The translations under genes were made by a program, and so were the position numbers. The notes beneath the pieces are model-generated. The model saw only the letters and a program-made list of their open reading frames with translations. It was not told the origin of the DNA and ran no database searches. This document shows positions 1-7,156 of a DNA stretch of 32,281 nucleotides, piece after piece (the first letter of the stretch is position 1; the number at the start of each line of letters is the position of its first letter). The DNA is taken from contig JABFSH010000081.1 of the NCBI GenBank assembly GCA_013140705.1, positions 1 to 32,281 on the forward strand, in the 5' to 3' direction. The stretch is from Methylococcaceae bacterium (GTDB taxonomy: Bacteria > Pseudomonadota > Gammaproteobacteria > Methylococcales > Methylomonadaceae).

Positions 1-89
1 TCTAATGGTATGAATATTTTTTCATGCTGGCACAAAGCTTCTCTCAGTAAAGTAGTTCCCGAACGAGGAGACCCGAAAATTATAAACAT
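1..89 (-). CDS. Sulfotransferase, N-terminus only (cut by window edge)
   Basis: The reverse strand starts with an ATG at 89 and stays open to the window edge, giving about 29 residues. They contain FGSPRSGTTLL, the classic P-loop-like 5'-phosphosulfate-binding motif of PAPS-dependent sulfotransferases, placed at the very N-terminus as usual for this family. An AGGA-type ribosome binding site lies just upstream of the ATG. Such enzymes move a sulfuryl group from PAPS to a hydroxyl or amine of a glycan or small molecule. The gene continues beyond the window, so length, substrate and intactness cannot be judged. It lies downstream of a second sulfotransferase, the export genes and cysC on the same strand, which fits a sulfation role. 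The 326-bp gap before it carries an inverted-repeat element. Confidence 0.75.
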   Translation of the reverse strand, partial: MFIIFGSPRSGTTLLREALCQHEKIFIPL

Positions 90-415
90 GGCTATCCTTT
101 ATTAGTTATAAAATCCGCTGAATTGCAATGGTCGGAACGATTCTTGATCGCAAACAACATCATTACTTTTTCAATTTGTCTATATTGTACGAGTTTACAA
201 GGTTGCGATTTGGTGTCCATAATTTGCTAGTGTTGTGTCATTAAATTTTTCCCACTTCTTTAGGGAACCTCTGAAAATTGCACTTCGACAGGCTCAGTGC
301 GAACGGGTGTCTTGTTAAATCAGTAACTTATCCGTTCGTGCTGAGTGTGTCGAAGCATGATCTGATAATTTTTAGTGGTTCCCTTTATTTAGAACAGCAC
401 GTTGCTCTCACCCTA
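90..415. other. Intergenic region between two sulfotransferase genes
   Basis: No credible gene is visible. The main content is the inverted-repeat element at 263-383, described separately. The rest is AT-rich and must contain the leader of the downstream sulfotransferase gene. A short plus-strand frame here runs through the repeat and into the antisense of the neighbouring gene, so I do not call it. Confidence 0.6.
263..383. repeat. Inverted-repeat element (MITE/REP-like), copy 1
   Basis: A 121-bp segment is bounded by GGGAACC and its complement GGTTCCC. Inside, CTTCGACAGGCTCAGTGCG on the left arm pairs with the complement of GTGCTGAGTGTGTCGAAG on the right arm, so the whole element can fold into one long hairpin. 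The central TTAAATCAGTAACTTATCC and the adjoining TTCGTGC recur almost exactly at 6870-6900, showing that this is a repeat family. It has no coding capacity. The structure fits a non-autonomous element mobilised in trans, or a REP-type palindrome. Confidence 0.75.
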
Positions 416-1303
416 TCAGCCATAACGCTTACATCTGGCCCGAAAAGATATCAGCTTTTCATTGAAGTCCGGAACTTTGGTAATTCGGCGATCGATTTCA
501 GACTCGACACTTGCAAATAGATCCAAATCTCGTCGGTTGTTTTCCAGCAATAAATTAAAGATATCCTCGCCCACCTCAGTCCTAATGGACTCTATCCTTT
601 CTAGGCGGTTACCGGATGTTTCTTGTCCGACGTTCTGAATCTTGTACGATAAATCGATTCTCGGAAAAAATTTTCTAAGGCAGTGTTCAAAAAGTACCAT
701 ACTCTCATCAAATCGCTCAACCAGTCCCAATAGCTCAATGGCTACCGCAGAGTGCATTACTGTTGCCATTTCTTGTTCGCCTATGGCGTCTTTTGCCCTC
801 CCTTTGTGCGGCAACAATTTGTGTGTGTAAAAATTACGAATCGTGTACCCTACTTCAGGTTGCATTCGCCACTGGATGTACTCCCTTAAATTGAGCTTTC
901 GAGCGTGAATTGCGCCAGGTGTTGTTGATTTCAGTTGATTCTTTTCAAAGTTATAAACTGACGCGACCCGCTCTATCGGATGACGGAGCATCATGATCAT
1001 CATCACTCGCGCATTTGCCAAGCTCGGCAACGGCATCGGCAAGTGGTGCGAAGAAAGCGCTTTTATGTGTCTATTCTCAATCAGGTATTGACCTAAATAG
1101 CTGGTGCCTTGCTTCATTTGGTGATCGTCCCTATGATCGACGAAGGTTCTTCCAAAACTCTTCTCCAGCGCCCAATCGATTGTCGTGCCTGCGTTTTTAA
1201 AAATGTGATTATGCAGAATAACAACTCTCTGCCCAGTGATTTTCATGGCGGCCCAGGTTAGCCAATTTAAAATACCCTGCTTATGAATTTTGTAGTTTGA
1301 CAT
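416..1303 (-). CDS. PAPS-dependent sulfotransferase, Sulfotransfer_2-like
   Basis: A 295-residue protein if read from the ATG at 1303. A TTG three codons earlier is possible, and the purine-rich GGGGAG sits very close to the ATG, so the start is uncertain. Residues 34-41 (HIFKNAGT) match the 5'-phosphosulfate-binding loop of the HNK-1/heparan-type sulfotransferase family. Residues 107-117 (RHPIERVASVY) match the 3'-phosphate-binding motif with its conserved Arg and Ser. The length is normal for the family. No signal peptide is seen, so it probably acts in the cytoplasm on a glycan or glycolipid before export. The upstream ATPase gene ends about 15 bases before the ATG, so the two are cotranscribed. 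With cysC in the same gene run, sulfation of an exported polysaccharide is the likely job; the acceptor is unknown. Confidence 0.85.
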   Translation of the reverse strand: MSNYKIHKQGILNWLTWAAMKITGQRVVILHNHIFKNAGTTIDWALEKSFGRTFVDHRDDHQMKQGTSYLGQYLIENRHIKALSSHHLPMPLPSLANARVMMIMMLRHPIERVASVYNFEKNQLKSTTPGAIHARKLNLREYIQWRMQPEVGYTIRNFYTHKLLPHKGRAKDAIGEQEMATVMHSAVAIELLGLVERFDESMVLFEHCLRKFFPRIDLSYKIQNVGQETSGNRLERIESIRTEVGEDIFNLLLENNRRDLDLFASVESEIDRRITKVPDFNEKLISFRARCKRYG

Positions 1304-1318
1304 ACTCCCCAAGCCGTT

Positions 1319-2023
1319 TTATTTAACCGATGCGTGATTTGCATAATGCGCCAACACTTCTGCCGTTGAGCCCGACTGGCAGACCTGCCCGTTCTCGATC
1401 CAAACCAGTCTGTCGCATAGTTCGCGCACTGTTGGCAAGTTGTGAGATACCAAAACCACTGTCTTGTCGGACTTGATCAAGCGCCTTATCTCGGCAGTCG
1501 ATTTCATACGGAATTCTTCATCTCCCACACCCAAAACTTCATCGATCAGCAATACATCCGGATCAACTTGAATTGCGACTGTAAAACCCAGCCGCGCACG
1601 CATACCAGATGAGTATGTATGCAAGGGTTGATCAATGAATTGATTAAGGCCAGAGAAGTCGATGATTGCATCCATTTTTTCGACTATGCTATTTCTGTGA
1701 AGACCCAATAACATGCCGCTTAACATGGCGTTTTGTCGTCCGGTGAGATGTGGTAGAAAACCTACCCCTAAAGAAAGTAACGAGACACGTGCCCCGTAAT
1801 TTAAAATAATTCCACTATCGGGTTCAAGGATTCCCGCAATTAGTCGGAGTATTGAACTCTTGCCGGCGCCATTGCGCCCGATAATGCCGACAGTTTCACC
1901 ACGACGCAGATCAAACGAGATATTTTTGAGCGGCGTATACTTTGACCACTTAAACATGCCCGACCGGATGTTATAAGACATGGAAACGCCCTGCAGGCTT
2001 ATAAGAATCTCGTGTTTCGACAT
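1319..2023 (-). CDS. wzt: ABC transporter ATPase, Wzt/KpsT-type polysaccharide exporter
   Basis: A 234-residue nucleotide-binding subunit. Walker A is at residues 49-57 (GRNGAGKSS), the ABC signature at 138-144 (YSSGMRA), and Walker B with catalytic Glu at 156-162 (DVLLIDE); a switch His follows in VLVSHN. The order and short length match the TagH/KpsT/Wzt group that energises export of polysaccharides across the inner membrane. It lacks the extra C-terminal carbohydrate-binding domain of O9a-type Wzt proteins, so export probably does not depend on recognition of a terminal sugar cap. The ATG overlaps the stop codon of the permease gene by one base (TGATG), indicating translational coupling and a 1:1 complex. 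The symbol is a family assignment. Confidence 0.92.
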   Translation of the reverse strand: MSKHEILISLQGVSMSYNIRSGMFKWSKYTPLKNISFDLRRGETVGIIGRNGAGKSSILRLIAGILEPDSGIILNYGARVSLLSLGVGFLPHLTGRQNAMLSGMLLGLHRNSIVEKMDAIIDFSGLNQFIDQPLHTYSSGMRARLGFTVAIQVDPDVLLIDEVLGVGDEEFRMKSTAEIRRLIKSDKTVVLVSHNLPTVRELCDRLVWIENGQVCQSGSTAEVLAHYANHASVK

Positions 2024-2787
2024 CAGAAACCTATTTTTCCATATCGGTGATCCATGCGTTTAATCAACAGTAATGCCCCCCCTCCAGTCGCGATCGAAAA
2101 CAGCACTATAATAGCAAGGCGCGCAATGTCCGGCCACACACCACGGATCATCACATTGCGGTATTCATCAATCAGGCCTGCCATTGGATTCAGCAAAAGG
2201 TAACTTTTCAAGGGTTCGTCAATTTCATTAATATTAAAAAAGACACCGGAGATAAAAAACAGCAGCATCATGCTATTGTCGATAACAACTTTCAAGTCGG
2301 GGAGAAAAGGGGTAATGGCTCCAACCAACATTGACACGCCCATCACTAAACATAGCTGTGTAAAAATAACTGGCAGTGCAGCCAACCAAGTGTATTGTAC
2401 CGGCATCCCATATAAAAGCAGGAATACCATAAAAACGGAAAAAACCGGAATAAAGCGCACAGTGCTGCCAAGGACCGCGATTACCGGAAAAATATATTTA
2501 GGCACATAGACTTGTTGCAACAGACCTCGATGTAAACTTATAGCCTGGCTGCCACCTTTGATACTGCTATCGAACCATTTCCAAACCACCGCACTACAGA
2601 GAAAAGTTGGCACAAAATCAGGTCCTCCGCGGTGTAATATCAACACAAAAAGGGTATAGAAGGCACTCAAATAGAGAATAGGTTCAATAACCCACCAGAG
2701 CAACCCCAGATAGGAGCGGGCAGCTTCTGCTCTCAGTTCCGCATATGCCTTGTAAAAGATAAGTTCGATGCTATTACGCAGTTGCAT
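2023..2787 (-). CDS. wzm: ABC-2 permease, Wzm/KpsM-type polysaccharide exporter
   Basis: A 254-residue integral membrane protein with the usual short amphipathic N-terminus containing AYAELRAEAARSYLGLLWW, followed by about six hydrophobic segments. This is the layout of ABC-2 permeases of the Wzm/KpsM/TagG family, and the length is normal. It would form the membrane channel for an undecaprenyl- or lipid-linked glycan and pairs with the ATPase gene that overlaps its stop codon. The ATG at 2787 lies directly after the stop of the small 52-codon frame. It is the intact permease of the locus; a second, truncated one sits at 5728-6210. Substrate is unknown, but adjacent sulfotransferases suggest a sulfated polymer. 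Confidence 0.9.
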   Translation of the reverse strand: MQLRNSIELIFYKAYAELRAEAARSYLGLLWWVIEPILYLSAFYTLFVLILHRGGPDFVPTFLCSAVVWKWFDSSIKGGSQAISLHRGLLQQVYVPKYIFPVIAVLGSTVRFIPVFSVFMVFLLLYGMPVQYTWLAALPVIFTQLCLVMGVSMLVGAITPFLPDLKVVIDNSMMLLFFISGVFFNINEIDEPLKSYLLLNPMAGLIDEYRNVMIRGVWPDIARLAIIVLFSIATGGGALLLIKRMDHRYGKIGF

Positions 2788-2946
2788 TCAGTTACCTATC
2801 TTCTTCGTTATCGTAAAATTCAAAACGCAGGTGTACAAATCCTCGATGGATGCAGCTGAGGCAATATTATCTCCCAGAATTTTACCTTGCCCGACAATAC
2901 GTGAGGACTTGCCGAGGTTGCTGGCATGGATGGCGATGTCGGTCAT
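2788..2946 (-). pseudogene. 52-codon ORF resembling the N-terminus of a Wzt ATPase
   Basis: A reverse-strand ATG at 2946 opens 52 codons ending in TGA at 2788, next to the wzm start. Its first residues, MTDIAIHASNLGKSSRIVGQ, resemble the beginning of Wzt-type ATPases, which usually read (M)xDIAIxVxNLxKxYRI. After about residue 20 the similarity stops, and no Walker A follows. The start overlaps the stop of the HEPN gene (ATGA), so it may still be translated. I read it as the stub of a lost second Wzt gene, whose partner permease would be the truncated one at 5728-6210. This rests on a short match; it could instead be a genuine small protein. Confidence 0.4.
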
Positions 2947-3425
2947 GGCAACTTTCTACTTTCTAGGCAGAGTTTTTGGGTTACCGTCTCAAGCATTGGA
3001 ACAAGTTCTAATGCGCTCAATATGCTTTGCCGCAATTGTTCCACATCTTCAGTGTATTCGTGTACCAAGTTGTTGCGAAGGCTGCGCGCTTCAATCCAGT
3101 CGGCGACACTAGCTATCAACCCCAACTTTTCAGCACGATTGAGATTGTCCAGCACTGTTCCGATCGGCTCCAGTTGCATGCTCAGGTAAATGGGAAGAAG
3201 TTTGTCACCCAGTGTGACCTGCAGACGACAGAAGCGACTAACGAAGGCATCAAGCCTTTCGGTCAGGTCGGCGTTTTGCTCAACCGCATCCAGCCAGCGA
3301 AACTGTGGGTCGACCTGCTTTAACCCTTCCGCAGTGTAGATAAGATAATGGCACTCCTTGATTACAACCCGCCGGAGATGGTCCAATCTTGTGGCAAGAT
3401 CAGTATTGGAATATTCATTCGTCAT
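2943..3425 (-). CDS. hepT: HEPN-domain protein, HepT-like toxin of MNT/HEPN pair
   Basis: A 160-residue, mainly helical protein. Residues 117-122 (RNNLVH) followed by Tyr124 form the RX4HXY motif that gives HepT-type HEPN RNases their name and catalytic centre. In known systems such as Shewanella MntA/HepT, the HEPN protein is the toxin and the nucleotidyltransferase neutralises it by adding AMP to the tyrosine; all three key residues are present here. The ATG overlaps the stop of the upstream nucleotidyltransferase gene by four bases (ATGA), the usual arrangement of the pair. At 160 residues it is slightly longer than many HepT proteins. Toxin activity is inferred from the family. Confidence 0.82.
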   Translation of the reverse strand: MTNEYSNTDLATRLDHLRRVVIKECHYLIYTAEGLKQVDPQFRWLDAVEQNADLTERLDAFVSRFCRLQVTLGDKLLPIYLSMQLEPIGTVLDNLNRAEKLGLIASVADWIEARSLRNNLVHEYTEDVEQLRQSILSALELVPMLETVTQKLCLESRKLP

Positions 3426-3721
3426 AATCGCACTGCGTTGGAAAGTGCTTGTTGATGTATCTTTTTAAGTGTTGTTGATGGATCAATGACTAAAACATCG
3501 AATTTCTGCAAGCCAAGTTCCATTTGCAGCAGGGCGTTATATCGTGCGGCCAGTACGGCTTTATTAGCGGTAGGGGATTCTAGCTTTATCAGCAGATCCA
3601 CATCTCCCCCTTTGGCAGCGTCATCCAATCTGGAGCCAAACAGCCACACCGAAGCATTAGCCCCAAATACTTTTTCGGCGGTTTCTGTGATTGTTGTTTG
3701 GTAATTAGGCGGCATGCACAT
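3422..3721 (-). CDS. mntA: MNT-type nucleotidyltransferase, antitoxin of the HepT pair
   Basis: About 99 residues from the ATG at 3721, chosen because an AAGAGAG ribosome binding site lies eight bases upstream; the open frame itself extends to 3772. Residues 27-42 (WLFGSRLDDAAKGGDV plus D42) give the minimal nucleotidyltransferase signature GSR...GDxD. Asp40 and Asp42 are the metal ligands. In the MntA family this enzyme AMPylates the partner HEPN protein. The stop overlaps the hepT start. The size is typical of stand-alone MNT antitoxins. The 88-base gap upstream separates it from the gene of unknown function at 3810-4112. Confidence 0.82.
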   Translation of the reverse strand: MCMPPNYQTTITETAEKVFGANASVWLFGSRLDDAAKGGDVDLLIKLESPTANKAVLAARYNALLQMELGLQKFDVLVIDPSTTLKKIHQQALSNAVRL

Positions 3722-3809
3722 AATTCTAACTCTCTTATAATTAACAGTTTGGTTATAACGAATTGCTTGCAAGTTGCAGTTTTTCTGAGTCGAGAATGGA
3801 TTGGCTCAC

Positions 3810-4112
3810 TTACACGTCCAATTGGGTTGAGCGAGATTGGGCGATGATTTGAAAAGGGGTTACACAAGCGCCGCGGGTTTTCGAAATAATGTCAACGGGC
3901 AAATCTAACTGAGCTTCCAGATCCATTTTAATTTGTGCACAATGTATTAGATCTACATTGTCAGATTGCACAAGCTCGTCATACTCGCCGGGAAGCGGGT
4001 ATCCAGTGCCATGGATGGCAAGCTCAAATCCATCCATGGAGCCCGGAGCCGAATAAATATACCGCCGCTCCAGTTCCGAACAAAGTAGCCGCTCAAATTT
4101 TTCACGTATCAT
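3810..4112 (-). CDS. Small protein of unknown function between two MNT/HEPN pairs
   Basis: A 100-residue frame starting at ATG 4112, which overlaps the stop of an upstream open frame as ATGA. I do not recognise a named family. The last third (DLEAQLDLPVDIISKTRGA, then TPFQIIAQSR) resembles the C-terminal tail of MNT-type nucleotidyltransferases, which often read LGLPVDxVxxxRGxxxTPFxRIA. The N-terminal part lacks the GSR...DxD signature, so it would not be catalytic. With the decayed GSR-containing remnant directly upstream, it may be the surviving second half of a broken nucleotidyltransferase gene, or an independent conserved small protein of toxin-antitoxin islands. Confidence 0.5.
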   Translation of the reverse strand: MIREKFERLLCSELERRYIYSAPGSMDGFELAIHGTGYPLPGEYDELVQSDNVDLIHCAQIKMDLEAQLDLPVDIISKTRGACVTPFQIIAQSRSTQLDV

Positions 4113-4185
4113 AGCGGTACCCAGGCTTGTATTACCATTTTAGGAAATGGGCGAACGGTATCGTGATATATGGTAATGTCAATTT

Positions 4186-4301
4186 GCGCGAACCAAACAG
4201 GTAAATCTTCGCCTCTGCATCGGCCTGAGGATGATGTTGCCGCTGATGGCTTGATGTTTTTCGTTAGTTATGCGCAAGTTTGCTCCTGTATTAATTTCCA
4301 T
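4186..4301 (-). pseudogene. Decayed MNT-type nucleotidyltransferase remnant
   Basis: On the reverse strand an ATG at 4301 opens a frame with LRITNEKHQAISGNIIL, resembling the N-terminal helix of MNT-type antitoxins. A shift into another frame gives PQADAEAKIYLFGSR (ending at 4186), the conserved strand and GSR loop of the same family. After GSR the expected GGDxDLL catalytic segment is missing. A third frame then runs to a TGA overlapping the start of the next gene. This pattern of one frameshift and one deletion points to a broken antitoxin gene. No partner HEPN remnant was found immediately next to it. Confidence 0.5.
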
Positions 4302-4323
4302 GTATCGGGGCTCGAAAATCAAG

Positions 4324-4743
4324 CTATCCTGCGTCTTTGCTCAGTTGTGCGCTGACCCGCTCGAAAAGCGCGGCATAACCCGGAAGACGCACAAGGATGC
4401 TGTTAAATGTTTCTGCATCGTAAACATGACTGAGGCGATTTCTGTCTTCTATAGTATCGAGTAACAACAAGTAATCATCCTCAGTGCTGTAGCCCGCCAA
4501 GTAATGTGCCTTGATGATTTTCTTGGGTGATGCTTCATCTATACCCTCTTGTTCTTTGAGAAATGCTTTAATGGCTTTCCAGCATAACTCGGTAGTGTAC
4601 TCAAACTTTTGTGCGCGCCCGTTTTGCATGCCATCGACAAGCCGCTCGTCTCCCAGCATTTTCTTAAGCTCTTCCAGATCGAGACACGCGAGGTAAGCAA
4701 AGGTTGCTGTCGCCTCCCGAAAAGCATTTATTATTACATCCAT
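4324..4743 (-). CDS. HI0074-type nucleotidyltransferase-associated HEPN protein
   Basis: A 139-residue helical protein. The segment around residues 43-62 (RAQKFEYTTELCWKAIKAFL) is characteristic of the HI0074 nucleotidyltransferase substrate-binding family (PF08780), a HEPN-fold group. Residues 101-108 (RNRLSHVY) give the RX4HXY HEPN signature. It forms a two-gene unit with the preceding nucleotidyltransferase gene, whose last codons overlap its start by ten bases. In Haemophilus the HI0073/HI0074 pair forms a heterotetramer; related pairs act as toxin-antitoxin systems. Toxicity here is inferred. Confidence 0.85.
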   Translation of the reverse strand: MDVIINAFREATATFAYLACLDLEELKKMLGDERLVDGMQNGRAQKFEYTTELCWKAIKAFLKEQEGIDEASPKKIIKAHYLAGYSTEDDYLLLLDTIEDRNRLSHVYDAETFNSILVRLPGYAALFERVSAQLSKDAG

Positions 4744-5030
4744 AGCGTCGCTTCTTGCTTTACACGTTCGGCAAAACTTCCCTTAAGTTGTGGCGTCATG
4801 ACCATATCCACCCTGAAAGGCACAAAAGATTCGTCAAGCTGATCTGTGATTTCGGCAATGACTTTACGAGAAATATCGGCATCAATCCACAGGTCGTAGT
4901 CCGAATTCCAGCGGTTATCATGGCGGGCGCGCGAGCCATAAAGGTAAATCCGAACCTGTGGTGGAATACGCTCGTTGAACAGGCGGCGAATATAAGCTTC
5001 GGACTGGTCAATAAGTTCCTGTCTGGTCAT
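4734..5030 (-). CDS. HI0073-type minimal nucleotidyltransferase
   Basis: A 98-residue protein with IYLYGSRARHDNRWNSDYD at about residues 28-46. GSR at 32-34 and the aspartates 44 and 46 are the catalytic signature of the polymerase-beta-type minimal nucleotidyltransferases, HI0073 subgroup. It overlaps its HEPN partner gene, as in Haemophilus HI0073/HI0074. By analogy with MntA it may AMPylate the HEPN partner. The ATG at 5030 is the first in frame. The gap of 38 bases to the cysC stop suggests it is read from the same transcript. Confidence 0.85.
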   Translation of the reverse strand: MTRQELIDQSEAYIRRLFNERIPPQVRIYLYGSRARHDNRWNSDYDLWIDADISRKVIAEITDQLDESFVPFRVDMVMTPQLKGSFAERVKQEATLWM

Positions 5031-5068
5031 GGTGTCAATAAAAGGTTATTTGTATTTAATCGGTTGTA

Positions 5069-5728
5069 TTACGGGTTTCTAATATATTGACCACACTTCA
5101 CGGATGATACAATGCCATGGCGAATCATTTCATCAACCACTAGTTGCACACACCCGTCCAGTTCGCTCAATCCAGTATCAACCATAAGCTCAGGATGTTC
5201 AGGTGCTTCATAAGGAGCCGAGATGCCGGTAAACTCGCCAATTTGTCCGGAGCGCGCTTTTTTGTACAAGCCTTTTACATCTCGCATTTCGCAAACCTCG
5301 ATGGAAGCATTGCAATAAATCTCGATGAAATCGCCTTTTTTAACCATGTTTCGAACCAGCTCACGATCCTCACGAAAAGGGGAGATAAAGGCAGTAAGAA
5401 CGATTACCCCTGCCTCAAGATACAGCTTGGCGACTTCTCCGACTCTGCGAATATTTTCCTGACGATCTTTAACCGAGAAACCCAGATCGCCACACAGGCC
5501 GTGGCGCACATTGTCGCCATCCAGGACAAATGTTCGGCAGCCCTGCTGATGTAATAATTCTTCCGTGGCATGAGCAAGCGTCGATTTTCCGGAACCGGAA
5601 AATCCGGTAAACCAGATAATTACTCCACGATGGCCGTTTTGCGCTTCGCGTCGTTCACGCGTAACTGTCGCGTGGTGCCAGACGATATTATCGGAGATAG
5701 TTGACACGGTTTTCATTTCAGAGGACAT
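5069..5728 (-). CDS. cysC: Adenylylsulfate (APS) kinase
   Basis: A 219-residue protein from the ATG at 5728. It phosphorylates adenosine 5'-phosphosulfate to PAPS in the cytoplasm using ATP. The P-loop GFSGSGKST is at residues 42-50, [10 protein letters not shown] at 69-78, and the family-typical [10 protein letters not shown] follows near 118. Length and order match stand-alone bacterial CysC. The start is shared with the stop of the truncated permease (TGATG), so the two are translationally coupled. No sulfate-assimilation genes lie nearby, while two sulfotransferases are downstream on the same strand, so this copy probably supplies PAPS for sulfation rather than for cysteine synthesis. Confidence 0.95.
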   Translation of the reverse strand: MSSEMKTVSTISDNIVWHHATVTRERREAQNGHRGVIIWFTGFSGSGKSTLAHATEELLHQQGCRTFVLDGDNVRHGLCGDLGFSVKDRQENIRRVGEVAKLYLEAGVIVLTAFISPFREDRELVRNMVKKGDFIEIYCNASIEVCEMRDVKGLYKKARSGQIGEFTGISAPYEAPEHPELMVDTGLSELDGCVQLVVDEMIRHGIVSSVKCGQYIRNP

Positions 5729-6210
5729 CAGCAAAGCCCTTTCTGGTTTTTTGAAACCAAAAATAACCTAACCAGGCTGACAATGTAATGAAAAAGTGCT
5801 GCACACATTGCAATAACGGGCAATGTATCCAGGGGAAACACAACCTTTTTAACATAATTGATGTTGGAAAGAATTAATCCGGGGGCACGATTAAGTACCT
5901 CGGCAAAAAGGCTATGTACAATCATGCCGGCAAACAACACGACAGCAAACTGGATTTGGCTTTCCTCGCCATCCGAAATCCAGCGCGCCTTGAAGACCAC
6001 GGAAAACACAAACGTGTAGACAGACAGCATAAGTACGGGGTTAAAAAATGACCAGGACAGCCCCAGAATTGAGCCTTTGTATCGCCCAACGACTTCTCGC
6101 CGTGTCATTTGCGCAATGAGTTCGCGATTGCGCCATAAACTGCTTAGCAATGACCTCAATGAAGTTGGCAGCGGGGCATGTGGATTAGTACTCAGTAACG
6201 CAGACTTCAT
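5728..6210 (-). pseudogene. Truncated Wzm-type ABC-2 permease
   Basis: A 160-codon frame whose first 145 or so residues are a clear ABC-2 polysaccharide permease: an N-terminal cytoplasmic stretch ending REVVGRYKGSILGLSWSFF, then hydrophobic segments through PLDTLPVIAMCAALFHYIVS. Family members are about 255-280 residues long and have six membrane segments, but here the frame breaks into unrelated [10 protein letters not shown] and stops. About 40% of the protein is missing, so it is unlikely to form a transport channel. Its stop overlaps the cysC start, which suggests that a deletion joined the permease to the cysC leader near 5770. Its natural ATPase partner may be the 52-codon stub at 2788-2946. 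Confidence 0.8.
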
Positions 6211-6825
6211 GCAAAAAAATTCTCAGCAGCCACGATTTTCTCCTGTCCGGTTTTATCTAACTGTTTAAGCGTCAACAACTGGACTTACTCATAAACATAG
6301 TGTGATGACTGGGATTTCGGAAAGAAAATACAGGATGCTCGACTACAGACTAAACAGAGGTACGTCATTGTTCGGATAGTGTATTTTGAGGAATTAATAC
6401 TGTTGAAACCAAAAATAATTGAGTCATTTTACTCCAAATAAACTTAAATTACCTTAAGGGAAATTCTAAAAACTTTCCCGTCATGCTTCTTAAGTCTCTA
6501 CTGATTGAAGAAAAGTAGTCAGTGCGAACGAGACTTGGCAGGCTCTTCTACTTTTTTGGTTCATCAATTATGGCTTTACAATTCAATGGTATTTTACGTT
6601 ATTCTTGGCAATATTTTACGTTTTTTAGCATTTCAAACAACGCCGTTACCATTGGCGTTCCGATGAGGCACGCGAGCAGGCATTTTTTGTTTTGGATTGT
6701 TATGCTTTTTACCAGAGTACCCACCAGTGATCCGCAGGCAATAGTAACGACTTTGGAAATACCAATGTCCTTGTTGCTAATTTTGAGCGATGGTCTTCTA
6801 ACTCCGACCAAGAGATTAATATTTA

Positions 6826-6959
6826 GGTAACCACTAAAAATTGCCCTTCGGCCGTGCGAACAGGCAACTGGTTAAATCAGTAATTTATCCTTTCGTGCAA
6901 ACTTGTCAAAGCCTGTCGTAGCTGGCGGAGCATGTTTAGTTAATTTTTGAAATTCTCAT
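6826..6959. repeat. Inverted-repeat element, copy 2 (decayed)
   Basis: This stretch is related to the element at 263-383. It keeps the CACTAAAAATT end motif, CTTCGGCCGTGCGAAC, and the nearly unchanged core TTAAATCAGTAATTTATCC followed by TTCGTGC. The ends are no longer clean, since GGTAACC replaces GGGAACC, and the right arm carries an insertion. Both copies are in the same orientation and sit just outside the sulfation/export gene run. Confidence 0.65.
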
Positions 6960-6975
6960 ATCGGGTTACCTGCTT

Positions 6976-7067
6976 ATACCAATCCCGATAAGCTGTTATT
7001 TGAATCCCTCAACCTAACCTTCTCCCGCTGGAGAATGGTTAGTCTGTGAATTTATTGGGATTGGTAT
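6976..7067. repeat. 92-bp palindromic element with ATACCAATCCC ends
   Basis: The segment begins ATACCAATCCCGATAA and ends TTATTGGGATTGGTAT, so its termini are inverted repeats with one mismatch over about 16 bases. An inner hairpin, CTAACC..TCTCC-CGCT-GGAGA..GGTTAG, is nested between them. It has no coding capacity. The form fits a MITE or REP-type element; an autonomous parent is not in the window. Confidence 0.7.
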
Positions 7068-7156
7068 TACTTAGCACTTTCAGCCGAAAAGGTAACCCTT
7101 CAAATAGCCATTTCCCCGGCATAATTACTGTGACCGTTTATCGATTAGTTTTTTGC

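Larger units (their letters stand above)
6211..7156. other. Gene-poor 0.95-kb region rich in repeat elements
   Basis: No frame here has both a plausible start and protein-like character. The region separates the sulfation locus from the SCO1 gene; both read on the minus strand, so the promoter of the sulfation locus must lie here, probably in the AT-rich stretch 6215-6460. From about 6459 onward there are inverted-repeat relics: a weak copy beginning GGGAAATTCTAAAAAC at 6459, a clearer copy at 6826-6959, and a different palindromic element at 6976-7067. A short direct repeat of TATTTTACGTT occurs near 6590-6625. Confidence 0.6.

Noticed and set aside
278-520. 80-codon plus-strand frame at the left end
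   Set aside because: It runs through the inverted-repeat element and then antisense to the sulfotransferase gene.
6522-6830. Plus-strand 102-codon frame and overlapping minus-strand 70-codon frame (6599-6811) in the repeat-rich gap
   Set aside because: The frames start with GTG and TTG without ribosome binding sites, lie among repeat relics, and show no recognisable motif.
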